DNA of 64,000 nt from Isoetes taiwanensis (taxonomy: Eukaryota; Streptophyta; Lycopodiopsida; Isoetales; Isoetaceae). The stretch spans positions 250,001-314,000 of the forward strand of contig JAJEKV010000149.1 in NCBI GenBank assembly GCA_021234155.1, read 5' to 3'. Under the pieces are notes generated by a model. That model saw only the letters and a program-made list of their open reading frames with translations. It searched no databases and was not told the DNA's origin. This document shows, in pieces, positions 22,746 through 33,189 of this stretch. The position numbers were made by a program, and so were the translations under genes. Each line of letters opens with the position of its first letter. Within the stretch, counting starts at the first letter, position 1.

Positions 22746-24370
22746 GAACGGGCGAGATGGGGCAAGATGAATGGCTTGGATTTCGATCCATGTCCCTTCA
22801 TTCCATTGGTTGGTCTAGATGACTCTGTTTCCGGGCGCCTTCGTATCTCTCGCCTTGGCGGCTTTGCTAGGGCTCTGCTTTGCTCCGGCTTTGCTAGGGC
22901 TCTGCTATGGCGATCTGCAGATGGTGCCACCGCTTAAACGATTAACGGTGCGAGGATAACCCACATGCATCTTGGTTTTCGGAAGCTTAGCGGTGTATTG
23001 TGGCTAGAAAATGGCGATGGCAAATCCGGTGAAAGGATGAAGCCACTGGCCTTTTAATATCTAGCGAAATCCGCTTTATCCTATGCTCTAGCTATGGCGA
23101 TGGCTTCTTATCTTCCAGCGGTGCCCTATTTTCTTTGGGCTGTTTCTTTGATCGAAAGACATGCCGGTATGGAGTTCACCTAAAATGGTGGATCTCAAAT
23201 CACACAAAAGCCGTCGGATTCTAGGGGGGGCATGGTATTTAGAAGAGCCTCTTGTTAGGGTTTTTCCTCCCAATTGGGGTTTTCATTTTAGTAGGGATCT
23301 TGTAAAACACATTGTTTGTAAAAGTGATTTTTCTTTTTCCTTGTTTTTTCGTGATGTAAGGCGTCATTTTGTTCGGCCTCCGGCGTTAAAATAAACTTCC
23401 TTCCTTATCTTGCAGCAATTTTCTTTCTTTCTTTGAAAGACATGCCATTATGGAGTTGCTCAAAATGGATCTCGGGTTTTTGGTTTGCGGATTAAGGCGC
23501 GGCGAGCGGTATTTGTGTTTTTTGCAGATCTTGTAAAAAAGCCATGAATTCTTCCTTGAAGGTACTCTAAAACCTAAAGCGAGTAAACAAACCACCAAGT
23601 CATGCCATCTAGACTCTTTGCTTTGCTTTTGGCTTTTTGCTTTGATTAAAGTGAAGACTTCTGCGACCATTTGACAAAGAAACTCGGAACTCAAGTTCGC
23701 ACGGGGGCAATGAGTTTTTCAGCATTTTTTATAGCATATCATGTGAGCTAAGTTCTTCCTAACTTAAAAAATCAAAATCTTTACGCCTTTCTTTTTCGAT
23801 GTTTTGCTAGCCCAAAAAGTAAAACTGATATGCTAAATCTTATTTATGATGAATTCTTGCAAGCTGAACTTTGAATGTAAAACTGACCATTTCCCCTATT
23901 TTGAGTAGAGTTTGAGGTGAAGCTGCTAATCAAGCATGTAAGGATAATGCCATGGTACTCCCCTTCTTGACTTTTCAAATAATGGGTTTTGGAACTTGTG
24001 AGCGTAACTGTTCAAACAAATATCATGAACGTCTAATGTTTTGATTATTAAGAAAAATGTTTTAAACCTTAATGTTTGAATCTGAAATATTTTGCACATT
24101 GAAATAAAACTAATTTGATGTTTTGAACTTTAAGTAAAACCTAGGTAATATTTTGAACGTTATGTTTTAATCTAATGTTTAATCTAATGTTAGATTGTGT
24201 TGCAATTTAATAATATTATGCCTAATGGATTTGTTTGGGTTCGATTCCCAAAAAGGCTATCTTAAAAGAAAAAGCAAATACAAGAAAAATATGCTTTTGT
24301 TATTTAAAAAAGATGCCATGTGTTGATATGTAATTGGTAATGCTTTTTTATTTTTTTTTTTATTTTGGTA
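22746..24370. other. No firm gene; a ~285 bp diverged duplication
   Basis: AAAGACATGCC.GTATGGAGTT...CTCAAA near 23,155 recurs as AAAGACATGCC.TTATGGAGTT...CTCAAA near 23,436, with similar words after each (ATGG...GATCTC, GATCTTGTAAAA). Frames at 22,707-22,937 and 23,161-23,394 read through these repeats. A 102-codon minus-strand frame at 23,386-23,694 is basic and has no recognised domain. 23,700-24,370 is plain AT-rich DNA. Confidence 0.45.
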
Positions 24371-24374
24371 TATG

Positions 24375-24620
24375 CACGAAAACCACATGTAGATATTCTT
24401 TAGGACCATGTGTCTTTATTTGGAAATCATCACATTTAAAAACTATTTTAAAAAATCACATGTGGATATTCTTTGAAACCACATGTTGTTTTTTTTGGCA
24501 AAAACAACATTTAAAAATAACTACTACTTTAAAAAACCACATGTAGATATTTTGCTAAACGACACGTTATTTTTTAGTAAAAACAACACAAAAAACAACA
24601 CCAAAAAACAACACATTGAA
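24375..24620. repeat. AT-rich tandem repeat of about 75-80 bp
   Basis: The word CACATGT(A/G)GATATT recurs at 24,384, 24,457 and 24,538, each followed by CTTT or TGCT, a second ACATG or ACACG word, and a T-run then AAAAACAACA. Degraded echoes continue to about 24,770. Confidence 0.7.
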
Positions 24621-24784
24621 TATTATTAAAAGACTGTCAAATTTCTATGCATAGACTTTTTAGACAAAAGCTACATGTTGTTTCTAGCATTTTCGGAACA
24701 ATACTATGGGTGGTCTTCAGGTGTTGTTTTTTGGCAAAAAAGATAGCACAAAACTACACATAGAGCCAAATTTGGGGTTATAGT

Positions 24785-25735
24785 GCTTGGAGCAGGTCCA
24801 GAAAGCCTTCTTAGTACGAGCACTAGGGGTGAAGTCCACAGTTCCATGTCAAATTCTACTGCAGGAGACAGGATTCTTGCCTCTTCAGAGGGCGGCCCTT
24901 GATCGCCACATTGTCCATTTTCAGAAGGTGGTCAATATGGACGATGCTCGTCTCCCTAAACTAGCTTATATCATGGCAATGGGGCCGCAGCGCCTCAAGG
25001 CCTGCTGGAGGGAAAAGAGAGCTCAATGGTTGGCTAGATGGAATGTGCAGGAGCACAGGTGCATATATGTGCAAACAGAGACAGATCGCCATAGCTTGGG
25101 GCAATATCTTGACGCTTGCTTCCAAAGAAGCTTTGAGATGCCAATGCCCCTTGAACATGTCAAGACAAAGACACTACCGCCACATAAATCCCACATTGGA
25201 ACGAGGCCCGGCAATGCTACGGTACCCCACTTGCCCATGAAAAGCAGACTCATTGCCTCCATTCGCGACTGAGGGCACATCATCTTCGAATTGAGGCAGG
25301 CGGATGGATTGGTGAGCCATGCCGTGACAAAGCTCGCCAATCTTTGCCAAATGGGAGTCATTGAGGATGAATCTCATACCCTTCAAAGTTGCCCAAAGAT
25401 ATGATCAAATTCGGACGGCGCTTATGCCGAAGTTGGTGGGCCCGCCAGCCATTACATGTGACATTGAGCACAAAGATCCCAGACGGTGTTGGGATCATAC
25501 CCAGCCGGGAGGTTATGGACATGCAAGATCAGCTATGTCACCGGGCACACACTTGACATGTATATATACATTGATGTATACTTGTTGGGTTTGACAAAGA
25601 TTCTTATTGCGCCACGGCTTTTTCCTCGAAACCCTTCGGTGGGGTTTTTTAACCCGGAGGATAGTAATAAGTTTGCTGCGGCTCCTTATGGGTCCCATAG
25701 GCCCATTGGCCTCGGTGTGATTCGATAAAAATCAT
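24785..25735 (+). mobile_element. 5'-truncated LINE 3' end, same family as 12.3-14.1 kb
   Basis: The first 161 codons (24,787-25,272) match the region C-terminal to RT in this LINE family: VQKAFLVRALGVKS, LLQETGFLPLQRAALDRHI, NMDDARLPKLAY. The frame then breaks. Shifting frames at 25,270-25,430 give HHLRIEAGGWIGEP, then EDESHTLQSCPK, the counterpart of the EDEAHVLLHC zinc knuckle at 12.7 kb. The 3' end has the family hairpin at 25,699-25,712, then GATAAAAATCATT and a hexamer tail. The element lacks RT and endonuclease, so it is a dead, truncated insertion on the opposite strand to its neighbours at 14 and 26 kb. Confidence 0.8.
25691..25731 (+). other. LINE 3' terminal stem-loop
   Basis: GGGTCCCAT precedes AGGCC (25,699-25,703), loop CATT, GGCCT (25,708-25,712), then GATAAAAATCATT. 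The flanking words match the 29.35 kb copy almost base for base, while the stem differs by a compensated base pair. Confidence 0.75.
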
Positions 25736-25871
25736 TCTCATTTCTCATTCTCATTCTCATTCTCATTCTCATTCTCATTCTCATTCTCATTCTCATTCTC
25801 ATTTTCATTCTCATTCTCATTTTTTATTCTCATATTCTCATTCTCATTCTCATTCTCATTCTCATTCTCAC
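25731..25871. repeat. (TCATTC)n microsatellite forming the LINE tail
   Basis: About 22 copies of the hexamer, with a few T or TTTTTA variants near 25,803-25,835, follow directly on the LINE 3' end. Such tails arise from slippage of the reverse transcriptase at its own 3' repeat, as known for LINEs with short tandem 3' repeats instead of poly(A). Confidence 0.95.
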
Positions 25872-26083
25872 ATTATGAACCTCGACCATGTGCTTATTTT
25901 AGCTGCTCAAAGATGTTAGCAAAAGCTTGGCATAAAACTACATATCATAATCATACGATAGTTATTTGATCAGACTCATCACCTACCTTATGAAGAGGGG
26001 ACCAATTTATTCACTTGCCATGTGGTGGAAGCCTTCAAACAAGACAAAGATTGCACAACTTTACCAAGACTTCTACCACACTA

Positions 26084-27960
26084 TTAAACGCTTTCAGCCA
26101 TAAGCCCTTCCGACCGCTGCTGCTTTACCATTGATAATCTTTGGAGCCCATCCCCGCACGCCCCTCCAATGAGAAACGTAAGCCCTCCCTCATATGCCCC
26201 ATCCATTTTGTGTCCACACCGCACATGATAGAGATGTTTAATATGATTCATCAAAGCACCAACCTCTACCATTGTACTCGGTTTTGGGAAGGTTTCAATC
26301 TATTCCAAAACTTCTTTGGATATGCCAATAGTCGCGGACCATCCGCTTCATGTTTCTACGCCAAATAAGCTCGTGGTCTTCCTCTTAACCATTCGATGTA
26401 CTCCCCTTCTTGCCAAGGCCTTTCGTGATCCCCCTTTGCTAATTTAAATTGTCTTCTTTGCATGCATCCCGTGATTCATAGTCAAACCAACCATTGCAAG
26501 GCAGCCCCATTCTCTCAAGCACACAAAACATGTATTAGCGTGATTCAAGAACCATCTCGAGTAAGGGCATGACTGAAGTTCTCATCGCATTAGTTGGCCA
26601 TGTGATAGTAGAGGCATTTTTCTCACAACAAGCTTTGTACATATCGCATTTATCATACCTCATAATAGGTTTAAGGAGTGCTTGTGACACAACCTTATGC
26701 TTAGGCAAAACCAGAATGCAAAGGTCAATATTATCTTTCCCAATAGCAAAATTTACAACTTGTTGAACAAAAGAGGGCTTAGCTAAGACATAATCCACCA
26801 CACTTGCCCCTCTCGCATGTAAGTGCTCTCGATCCCGAAACTGTCAATGCCATTATAAATAACCAGATTTTAACCCCGCTACAAAATGTTAGAACATGAT
26901 TCCCGAGGAAGGCCACCCGGATTTTGTCATCGATTTCTGCTCCAACCAATTTCGCCAATCCGTCATCCAGCATTTCTACCCACTGCCTCCCTCTATACTT
27001 GCCATGGCATTTGCCTCTGAAGTTCGGCCCATTGAAATCTCCCATCAATAAAACCTCCCTCAGATCATCAAAAGGAAACAACATCACGCTCCAATCACAA
27101 AAAAAGGATCATCTCTATCCACTTCACTGAATTATATATAGGAGACCCTCAGGTGGATAATAACATCCAAAGAATATATCGTTGCCAAATTGCCCGCACA
27201 CTAATCCAAATGCACTGCAGAGTTGCTTTTGGAAAAGAACTGTAACTAAATTCACAAATTCATGCCTAACAAAGCATGCAATGCCACCATAACTCTTGTA
27301 TCTCCATCCTTTTGGGGACCAAACAGAATGCATCATCTTAAAACCATTAATTTCAATGGGACCGGATTCCTCATGCTCCCTGTCTCAAGAAAGAAAACAA
27401 TATCTATATTTGCAAGTATACTACTCATAGTAGTTATCTTTTCCTGTGTCAGAGTATTAATATTCCAACACATCACCCTGGCGGTGGCAAATTCCTATGC
27501 TATGCTCTCGATTAGCAGACACCATCCACTACTACTCGTCCCTTCCTCCAAACGACCTTGACCATTCTTTTTTTGCTTCCTTGAATTTCAAAAAGTTCCC
27601 TTTTATGTTCTTCATATTGATCTTTTTGTCATATCTTCATTCACCCGGACTCTCTCTCATTTTAACATTGCCTTTTTCCTCAATGTTTCCATCTTAGACT
27701 CTCTATTTGCAAATTTGACCACAATATGCCATGCATTTCCAGAGGGCTTACCAACTCCGAATGCCTCCAAAATTCTACAATCCTCATATTGCATCTTTTT
27801 TCAAAAGAAAGCCACCTTGATGCGGTATTCTCCTTTGGTTCTTCTAGAAGACCCACCAGCGGACATTTAGAGCTTCGATTGTGCTTATCTTGTTCCTCCA
27901 TGAAAGTTGCAAGTGTTTGATTGTGTTGTTCTTGAGCTGCCATTAACGAAGATAGGCCGC
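26084..27960 (-). mobile_element. 5' half of a LINE: apurinic-type endonuclease region
   Basis: Right to left: an N-terminal frame starts near 27,943 (MAAQEQHNQTLATFMEE). About 27,510-27,350 gives ARVMCWNINTLTQEK and IDIVFFLETG, the opening motifs of the EEP endonuclease fold. 27,336-27,124 gives GGIACFVRHEF and IFFGCYYPPEG. 27,087-26,779 gives VLLMGDFNG, with the catalytic-type DFN motif. 26,801-26,535 gives VVDYVLAKPSF. 26,390-26,084 has a basic tail (WRRNMKRMVRDYW). Stops and frame changes separate most blocks. RT is absent; it appears on the same strand at 12.3-14.1 kb. The 5' end adjoins a GA repeat. Confidence 0.75.
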
Positions 27961-27995
27961 CGCAATTGATCGCAATATCATCCGAGAGAGAGTAC

Positions 27996-27998
<3 letters not shown>

Positions 27999-28087
<89 letters not shown>
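27999..28087. repeat. (GA)n microsatellite
   Basis: About 44 uninterrupted GA units, with a shorter GA run at 27,984-27,993 just before. It separates the LINE 5' end (left) from the cysteine-rich part of the unknown element gene (right). A 61-codon Ser/Leu repeat frame through it is an artefact. Confidence 0.97.
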
Positions 28088-28088
<1 letters not shown>

Positions 28089-28422
28089 TTGTTGCATATA
28101 CCACATGAAAATGGAGTTTGTTAGGCAAACACTTAATAAATTAAGACGAGATTCTAACATTCATGGTGCAAGCTGCAAATGCAAGTGTGTTGTTTGTGGT
28201 CCAGGTCCAAGTCCAGGTCCAATTTGTCAAACAAGCAAGAAAACTTCTAGTAGTGCCAGTGATATGTGGAGAACAATGGTGTGCGCTGGGAATGACGGGT
28301 CTGATTGGTACAAGCCTAAGTGTTTGACAATGGAATGCAATCGTTGATGGCTGAATTCTTTCAACAAGTCCCCCAAGGAAAAGAGCAAGGATATGATGTT
28401 TGATTGGAAGAACTTCGAGAAG
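28088..28422 (+). pseudogene. Right part of the uncharacterised element gene: cysteine-rich region
   Basis: The frame emerges from the GA repeat as R-C-C-C-I-Y-H-M, followed by KMEFVRQTLNKLRRDSN, SCKCKCVVCGPGPSPGPIC, then DMWRTMVCAGNDGSDWYKPK and C-x3-ECN-R, a TGA where CG would be expected, and FDWKNFEK ending at a good donor (AAG|GTGAGC at 28,420). The CCC..H, CKC..C and WYKPKC signatures look like a metal-binding region that follows the KPxxV block in related uncharacterised proteins (from memory). That block ends the segment at 12.3 kb, about 15.8 kb upstream on the same strand. Function unknown. Confidence 0.5.
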
Positions 28423-28513
28423 GTGAGCATTAATTTATTACATGTTCTGCTTCTCTATGATTAAATATGTAGTGGATTTGGTGTAGATCTGTAATCTGCT
28501 TCAATTGGTGCAG

Positions 28514-28970
28514 GTATGTCTCGATGGGACAGACCTATTTGGCAAAAGGTTGCTAGTACTCTGCTATTGGTTGCTCCAGAGGCTATTGAAGGGTACATGT
28601 GGGTTTCCCACCAGAGTGTTCACGAGCATAGGCTTGTGAACTCTATGTATAGGCTGCTTGTCAATGGTGATATCCAAGTGGTCCCTTCAGCTTTCACCTC
28701 CTAGTTGGAGACGTATGTGGACTTGGGTTTGGGATAAACTACTCCATCCTAAGGTGGGAGTGCTTTGGTGGCAGATTCTTCACAGATGCCCTCGGGTGAA
28801 TGTGCTTGTCCACAAATTTGATCCTCGCGTGTCAGCACTCTGCCCACTGTGCAAGCAAAGGGACGAGACCATTGAGCATTGTTTCTTTTTATGTGATCAT
28901 CTCCAACCTGTTTGGTCTTGGCTGCTTTCTCTTTTTCATGTGACATTGACAAGTCAGCAAGTCTAATAAA
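28514..28970 (+). mobile_element. L1-type LINE fragment with reverse-transcriptase zinc-binding domain
   Basis: A 62-codon frame (WQKVASTLLLV, VNSMYRLLVNGD) continues after one break in a 102-codon frame with MWTWVWDKLLHPKVGVLWWQ and CPLC-x8-H-x4-C, the zf-RVT domain found C-terminal to RT in plant L1 elements. It lacks RT and endonuclease. It lies directly downstream of the element-gene fragment, after an intron-like stretch ending TTGGTGCAG (28,514). Confidence 0.7.
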
Positions 28971-29290
28971 TCTTGAAGAAAATATCTTGCCTCATTGGTT
29001 TGTACTCCTAGTCTTCTTGTCTATTAAATATGTATGCTGCAACTCCTAAGTGTCTTGCTCCAGTCTATATAGTACAAGTTTCCCAAATGCTTTCCCCAGT
29101 CTACATGCTACATCCTTCCAAGTTTATTGCACCCTTCATGACGTTGGCATGGCTCTGAAACATTTTTGCAAATTAATCCAAGTACTATTATACAAGGTGT
29201 TCATCCTTTCACATTACTTCAAAGGCATATTCAAAATAAGTAGGAAGAATTGAATAACTAGTCATGGTGCATGCCTTATTCTACTATGCA
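28971..29290. other. No gene seen
   Basis: AT-rich sequence without recognisable frames or repeats, except that it ends in the GGAAT tail of the next element. Confidence 0.5.
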
Positions 29291-29390
29291 ACAAATAGAA
29301 TGGAATGGAATGGAATAGAATGGAATGGAATACAATGATTTTTATCGTCCACGGAGACCAATCGGTCTATGGGACCCAATGCAGGAGTGC
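29291..29390 (-). mobile_element. Very short LINE 3' end copy with stem-loop and GGAAT tail
   Basis: On the minus strand: GGGTCCCAT, then AGACC (plus 29,364-29,368), loop GATT, GGTCT (plus 29,355-29,359), then CGTGGACGATAAAAATCATT and a run of ATTCC units (plus 29,293-29,333). It matches the 25.7 kb LINE end but is cut off about 50 bases upstream, so it is an extreme 5' truncation. Confidence 0.75.
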
Positions 29391-31362
29391 AGCAAAGAAA
29401 GAGAATCCAAACTTTATTCACTCTCAATATACAAACAAATAATGCTACTCAATCTTTACCATTGATGCAGCATTACCATATACAAGAAGGCTTTCTAATG
29501 GCTTTGAAAATAGTTGCAGCATATTGGGACACAACCTAGATGCATATGCAATTCCACCATACGAACGTTTATGGGCAGGATGTTCAAGCTCATTATAAAA
29601 AGGAGTAGGCAGACATCACATATACCTTTTAGCTATAGCTCCAAGAAACATACGTGCAGCTTTTCAAGGCCCCCCAATGTGACAAATTTTGCAATGTATC
29701 TAAATCAGTATCTAAAAACTTTGTATTTCAGTAGCCAATGAATCAAGCATTTCTTCATTATGCCTTCAAGACAAGGTCACTATGGAACACATCCTCTAGA
29801 ATTGCCTAACCATCATGCAAAAAAAATACAATGCAATGGAAAAGTTTAGGAATGTAACTGAAATTGTTTCATTAAAGCTTTGAAAATATAGTGTGCCCTT
29901 GCACCAACAGCATTTATTCTTACGACACGCATTTACATATTGAACGAACATAAACCTTGTATGATCACCAAGCCATCAATGAAGAACATATTGAGACACC
30001 AAAGAAGCAAAAAATCAGGCGACAAAATTCTAAATGCATAGAATATCTAATCTGATATATAACAACCCGCGAAAAACCTTTACTCATCAACATCACAGAC
30101 TAAATTCTCCTACTTTATTGGCTCAGGGTAATCAAGAAAAATTCAGCGACAGTTGAGAATACCTAGTTAATAATGTATGCATTGGATGAAGATATACTTG
30201 CAACACCTTCTAATTAATAAGAAACAAAGGAAATGACAGGCCCAAACTACATGCAGCAAACATTGCAGATGATTCTTCTAGATTTTCCATGGTACCTCCT
30301 ACTAACAAAAATTGTACATTCTAAGAGTTTCAGGAGACATTGTCGTACGCAGACATTAGACGAAAAATAACAAGGGCATCCATCAACTTTTCCATGTTTT
30401 GAATGTATGGCAAGCATAGAATGCCATGCTAACTCATCTTGCATCAACACTTTTACAAAATAATGTCAGTTTACAAAATTGCGCATGTGCAGGAGCAACC
30501 TCTGAGATCTGTGTCTCCTCCATCATGCATAAGGTAAATCTTACATGCTATTAAAGCTCCCTCAAAATGACATGCTTTGTAAACTAAAACCAAAATTAGC
30601 AGTCCATCATTTCATTTAATAAAAAGGAAATAAGAGCAACCTGAAACTGTGAGAGTTTTCTTTCATCCATTTGCACATCTTGGATCAGAAGAAGCGTTTC
30701 CAAGCAGAACCTAGAACAAACAGAGCAAGAAGTGTTTACAAACCTATAGAAGTGATAGAAGATGGAATGGAAGAACCCAGGGTCAATGAAAGACTGATTC
30801 ATAATAACCTAGTCTTCCTGATTGTATCTCGAATAACAAAAATTCGCTACTATGACATTCTAAAAAAGACAAAGAAAACCATCTTGAGCTGGGGGTGGCA
30901 GAGGAACTTCAATGTTCATGACAACTGATGACTTACACTTCCAACTGGCAGTCGCCAGAAGTGCAGGTGTTCCATGTTACAAGTACTTACTAGCTATGGT
31001 TTTTGAGGATAGTAAAGAACATAGGACAGATTATCCTGATAAATGCACAAGGACATGATCTTAGTCATAGCATGACTAATCAGGAAAAAAGCTTGTGACG
31101 CGATAAGTTCCTGACAATTCAAAGCTGATAATTTGTCACATATATACCACTTGCCTGCTTCCCCATTGCCAACTGGTAAGTATTACATGGAGACTACATG
31201 TGAAATCTAAAAGATTTCAAAATTTACTATTAAGAAAATAAGGTTACAAAATTGCATGTGAGATGTGAGATGTCAATAAGATTAAGAAATCATGAAAATG
31301 ATTAAGACATTAAACCTCATTGTGATTAAGAAAAGAAATGATGGAGCCACAGACACCCAAAA
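29391..31362. other. No supportable gene
   Basis: AT-rich DNA. Small frames (29,514-29,741 +, 30,247-30,450 -, 30,596-30,802 -, 30,671-30,928 +) show no domain or splice context that convinces me. If the minus-strand exon at 31.4 kb is real, later exons could lie here, but I cannot pick them out. Confidence 0.45.
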
Positions 31363-31745
31363 TCATTGATGGATGAATTTCACAGTGAGTGTAGGTCTCT
31401 GAATTTGCTGCTTCTTGATTGTTTCTTGCAAAAATGAGATGCTACTAGGCACTAGCCACCTCAGGGCTGCAAGTAATACAACACTCGGAGGGATGGGCAT
31501 CGTAGAACTGGTGTCCGAGCTAGATATTGCTCGGATCTGCTTCCGAGGTGAAGAAGAGGCTGTTTCCCCTCTAGAGAATCTATCCCGGAAGGAAAGGCGA
31601 GAACTAGGGCAGACTGAGAAATGTGATCCATAGCCTGAGATCTGCTGCATGCAAGGAAATAAAGGATCAGACAAAAAAAAAGAGCAAATTAAGGGACCTG
31701 AACTAAGAACCAGAACTAAGAACGCTTACCATTCACGGAAGGCGC
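31363..31745 (-). CDS. Candidate small minus-strand gene, possibly with a split start codon context
   Basis: The minus-strand sequence has a CT-rich leader (CTTCTTCTTCTTCCCGCG, about 31,760), then ATG followed at once by a donor, ATG|GTAAGC near 31,731. After about 80 bases comes CATGCAG|CAGATCTCAGG near 31,645 and an open frame to the stop at 31,363. Joined or read from its own ATG (31,674), the ~92-103 residue product has a Ser/Arg-rich first half ([23 protein letters not shown]) and a hydrophobic stretch [20 protein letters not shown]. That arrangement would suit an organelle-targeted, membrane-anchored small protein. No family is recognised and expression is unproven. Confidence 0.35.
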
Positions 31746-31849
31746 GGGAAGAAGAAGAAGAGTGGTGCGAGGTACGGATTTGGAAATGGCTTAAATCGGC
31801 CAATATCAATCCGTTGAACTATAGATTTGTATTGAATTGCGTCTCATAG

Positions 31850-33185
31850 TCTGGCTTTAGCTAAAGCAGACCACAGCTAAAGCAGACCATGCAATGCTTC
31901 GCAGGATTCTCACTAAGCTGTCTAACTTGCCTGTAAGCAGGGGAAGTGAAGTATGCACAAAGGCAGAATCAATCTAGACTGAAAAGCTTGCAGATGAATT
32001 ATCTGCAGTTATAGATAGGCGGATGTTCCAGGAGAAACACCCCTAAATCTAGTGGTTAAGCTCGTAAATGCAACAACTGTGGATATGTTAATGGCAAGGA
32101 ACTTCCATTCTATCTACTAATGTCTTTATAATATTGAAAGAAAAAGATATCTTACTTCCGTTATAGCCTGAAGACCTTGCAAGGAAAGAATTTTAAAAAG
32201 GCATTGATCTAGATTCTTTTATGCATTATATTCAAGTTACTGCAAATTCAAAAAGCATGTGGAGGACTTAGGGGAACCCTTTCCTACCTTGTAAGACATT
32301 ACATATATTGAGAAAAAAGGAAAAGAATAAAAGGGGACATCAGCTAGTTATTTCATTATGCAGCACAAGTGGCACCATCCAGGAACCCATGGTTTGAGAT
32401 TCCCTCTCTGGCAAATGATTGCCTTTGTTGGGCTCCTCAGAAGCTATAAAGTATATGCGCATGTCTACTGCAAATGCCTTCAACCTAAACTTTCCTTGTG
32501 CATAATGGTTGTTTCAAATTTTTCACATAAATCTGCAGCATTGACATCTAATGAAGTCGTTTCAAATTACCACGGAAAAACCGACGCGAACCCGACTGCC
32601 ATCATCCTTATGCCATCATGTAGAGGAGACAAAATGATAGAAAAGGATGCTTATGAGGACGTCAGCATGATCTCCAATGTGGGTGCATGGTCTTCAACAT
32701 TCATTGCCCAAGATCCTCTTTCATATTTCAGAGATAAGGCCATGTGTTAAAGTCATATGGTTATTCTGTATTTGCAGGTCCAGTTATGAAGCACTACATA
32801 TTACTAAAAAGCTTGAGACACACTTTTCTATGTCTTTGAGACGTGGCAGCATGTTTTCCTACAATCTCAAATCCATAAATGTTTTTGGCAACTTATGAAT
32901 AAGCACAGATGTTTGACATGAGCACATATCCAGCGGCTCATTGAGAATGTAACTAGATGAGTTCATTGAAGCATTGTCTAGCTAATTCCAAATTTCTATA
33001 GCTTTTAGAGGGACGTCAGCAAAGTCAATCATCCAATAACATGAAGATGACGGTTGTGTATCAGTAGATCTGCTGCCTCAGTTAAGCATCCCCCTGGCTG
33101 AGGTGAATCATAAAGGTATAATGGTAAATACCAGGTACCTTGCCATGCCAGGTCAGAATTGCCACTGTAGGCATACCCTGTGATC
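31850..33185. other. No supportable gene
   Basis: Includes a 15 bp tandem duplication (AGCTAAAGCAGACCA, about 31,860-31,890). A 130-codon plus-strand frame (32,358-32,750) has mixed composition but no recognised motif, and I leave it out. Confidence 0.4.
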
Positions 33186-33189
33186 AGTG

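Noticed and set aside
12293-28110. A simple claim that the two LINE halves are certainly one element
   Set aside because: Strand and order fit, but the RT N-terminal blocks are missing from both halves, so I keep it as an inference only.
27943-28160. Two 60-61 codon minus-strand frames made of Ser/Leu repeats
   Set aside because: They are translations of the (GA)n microsatellite.
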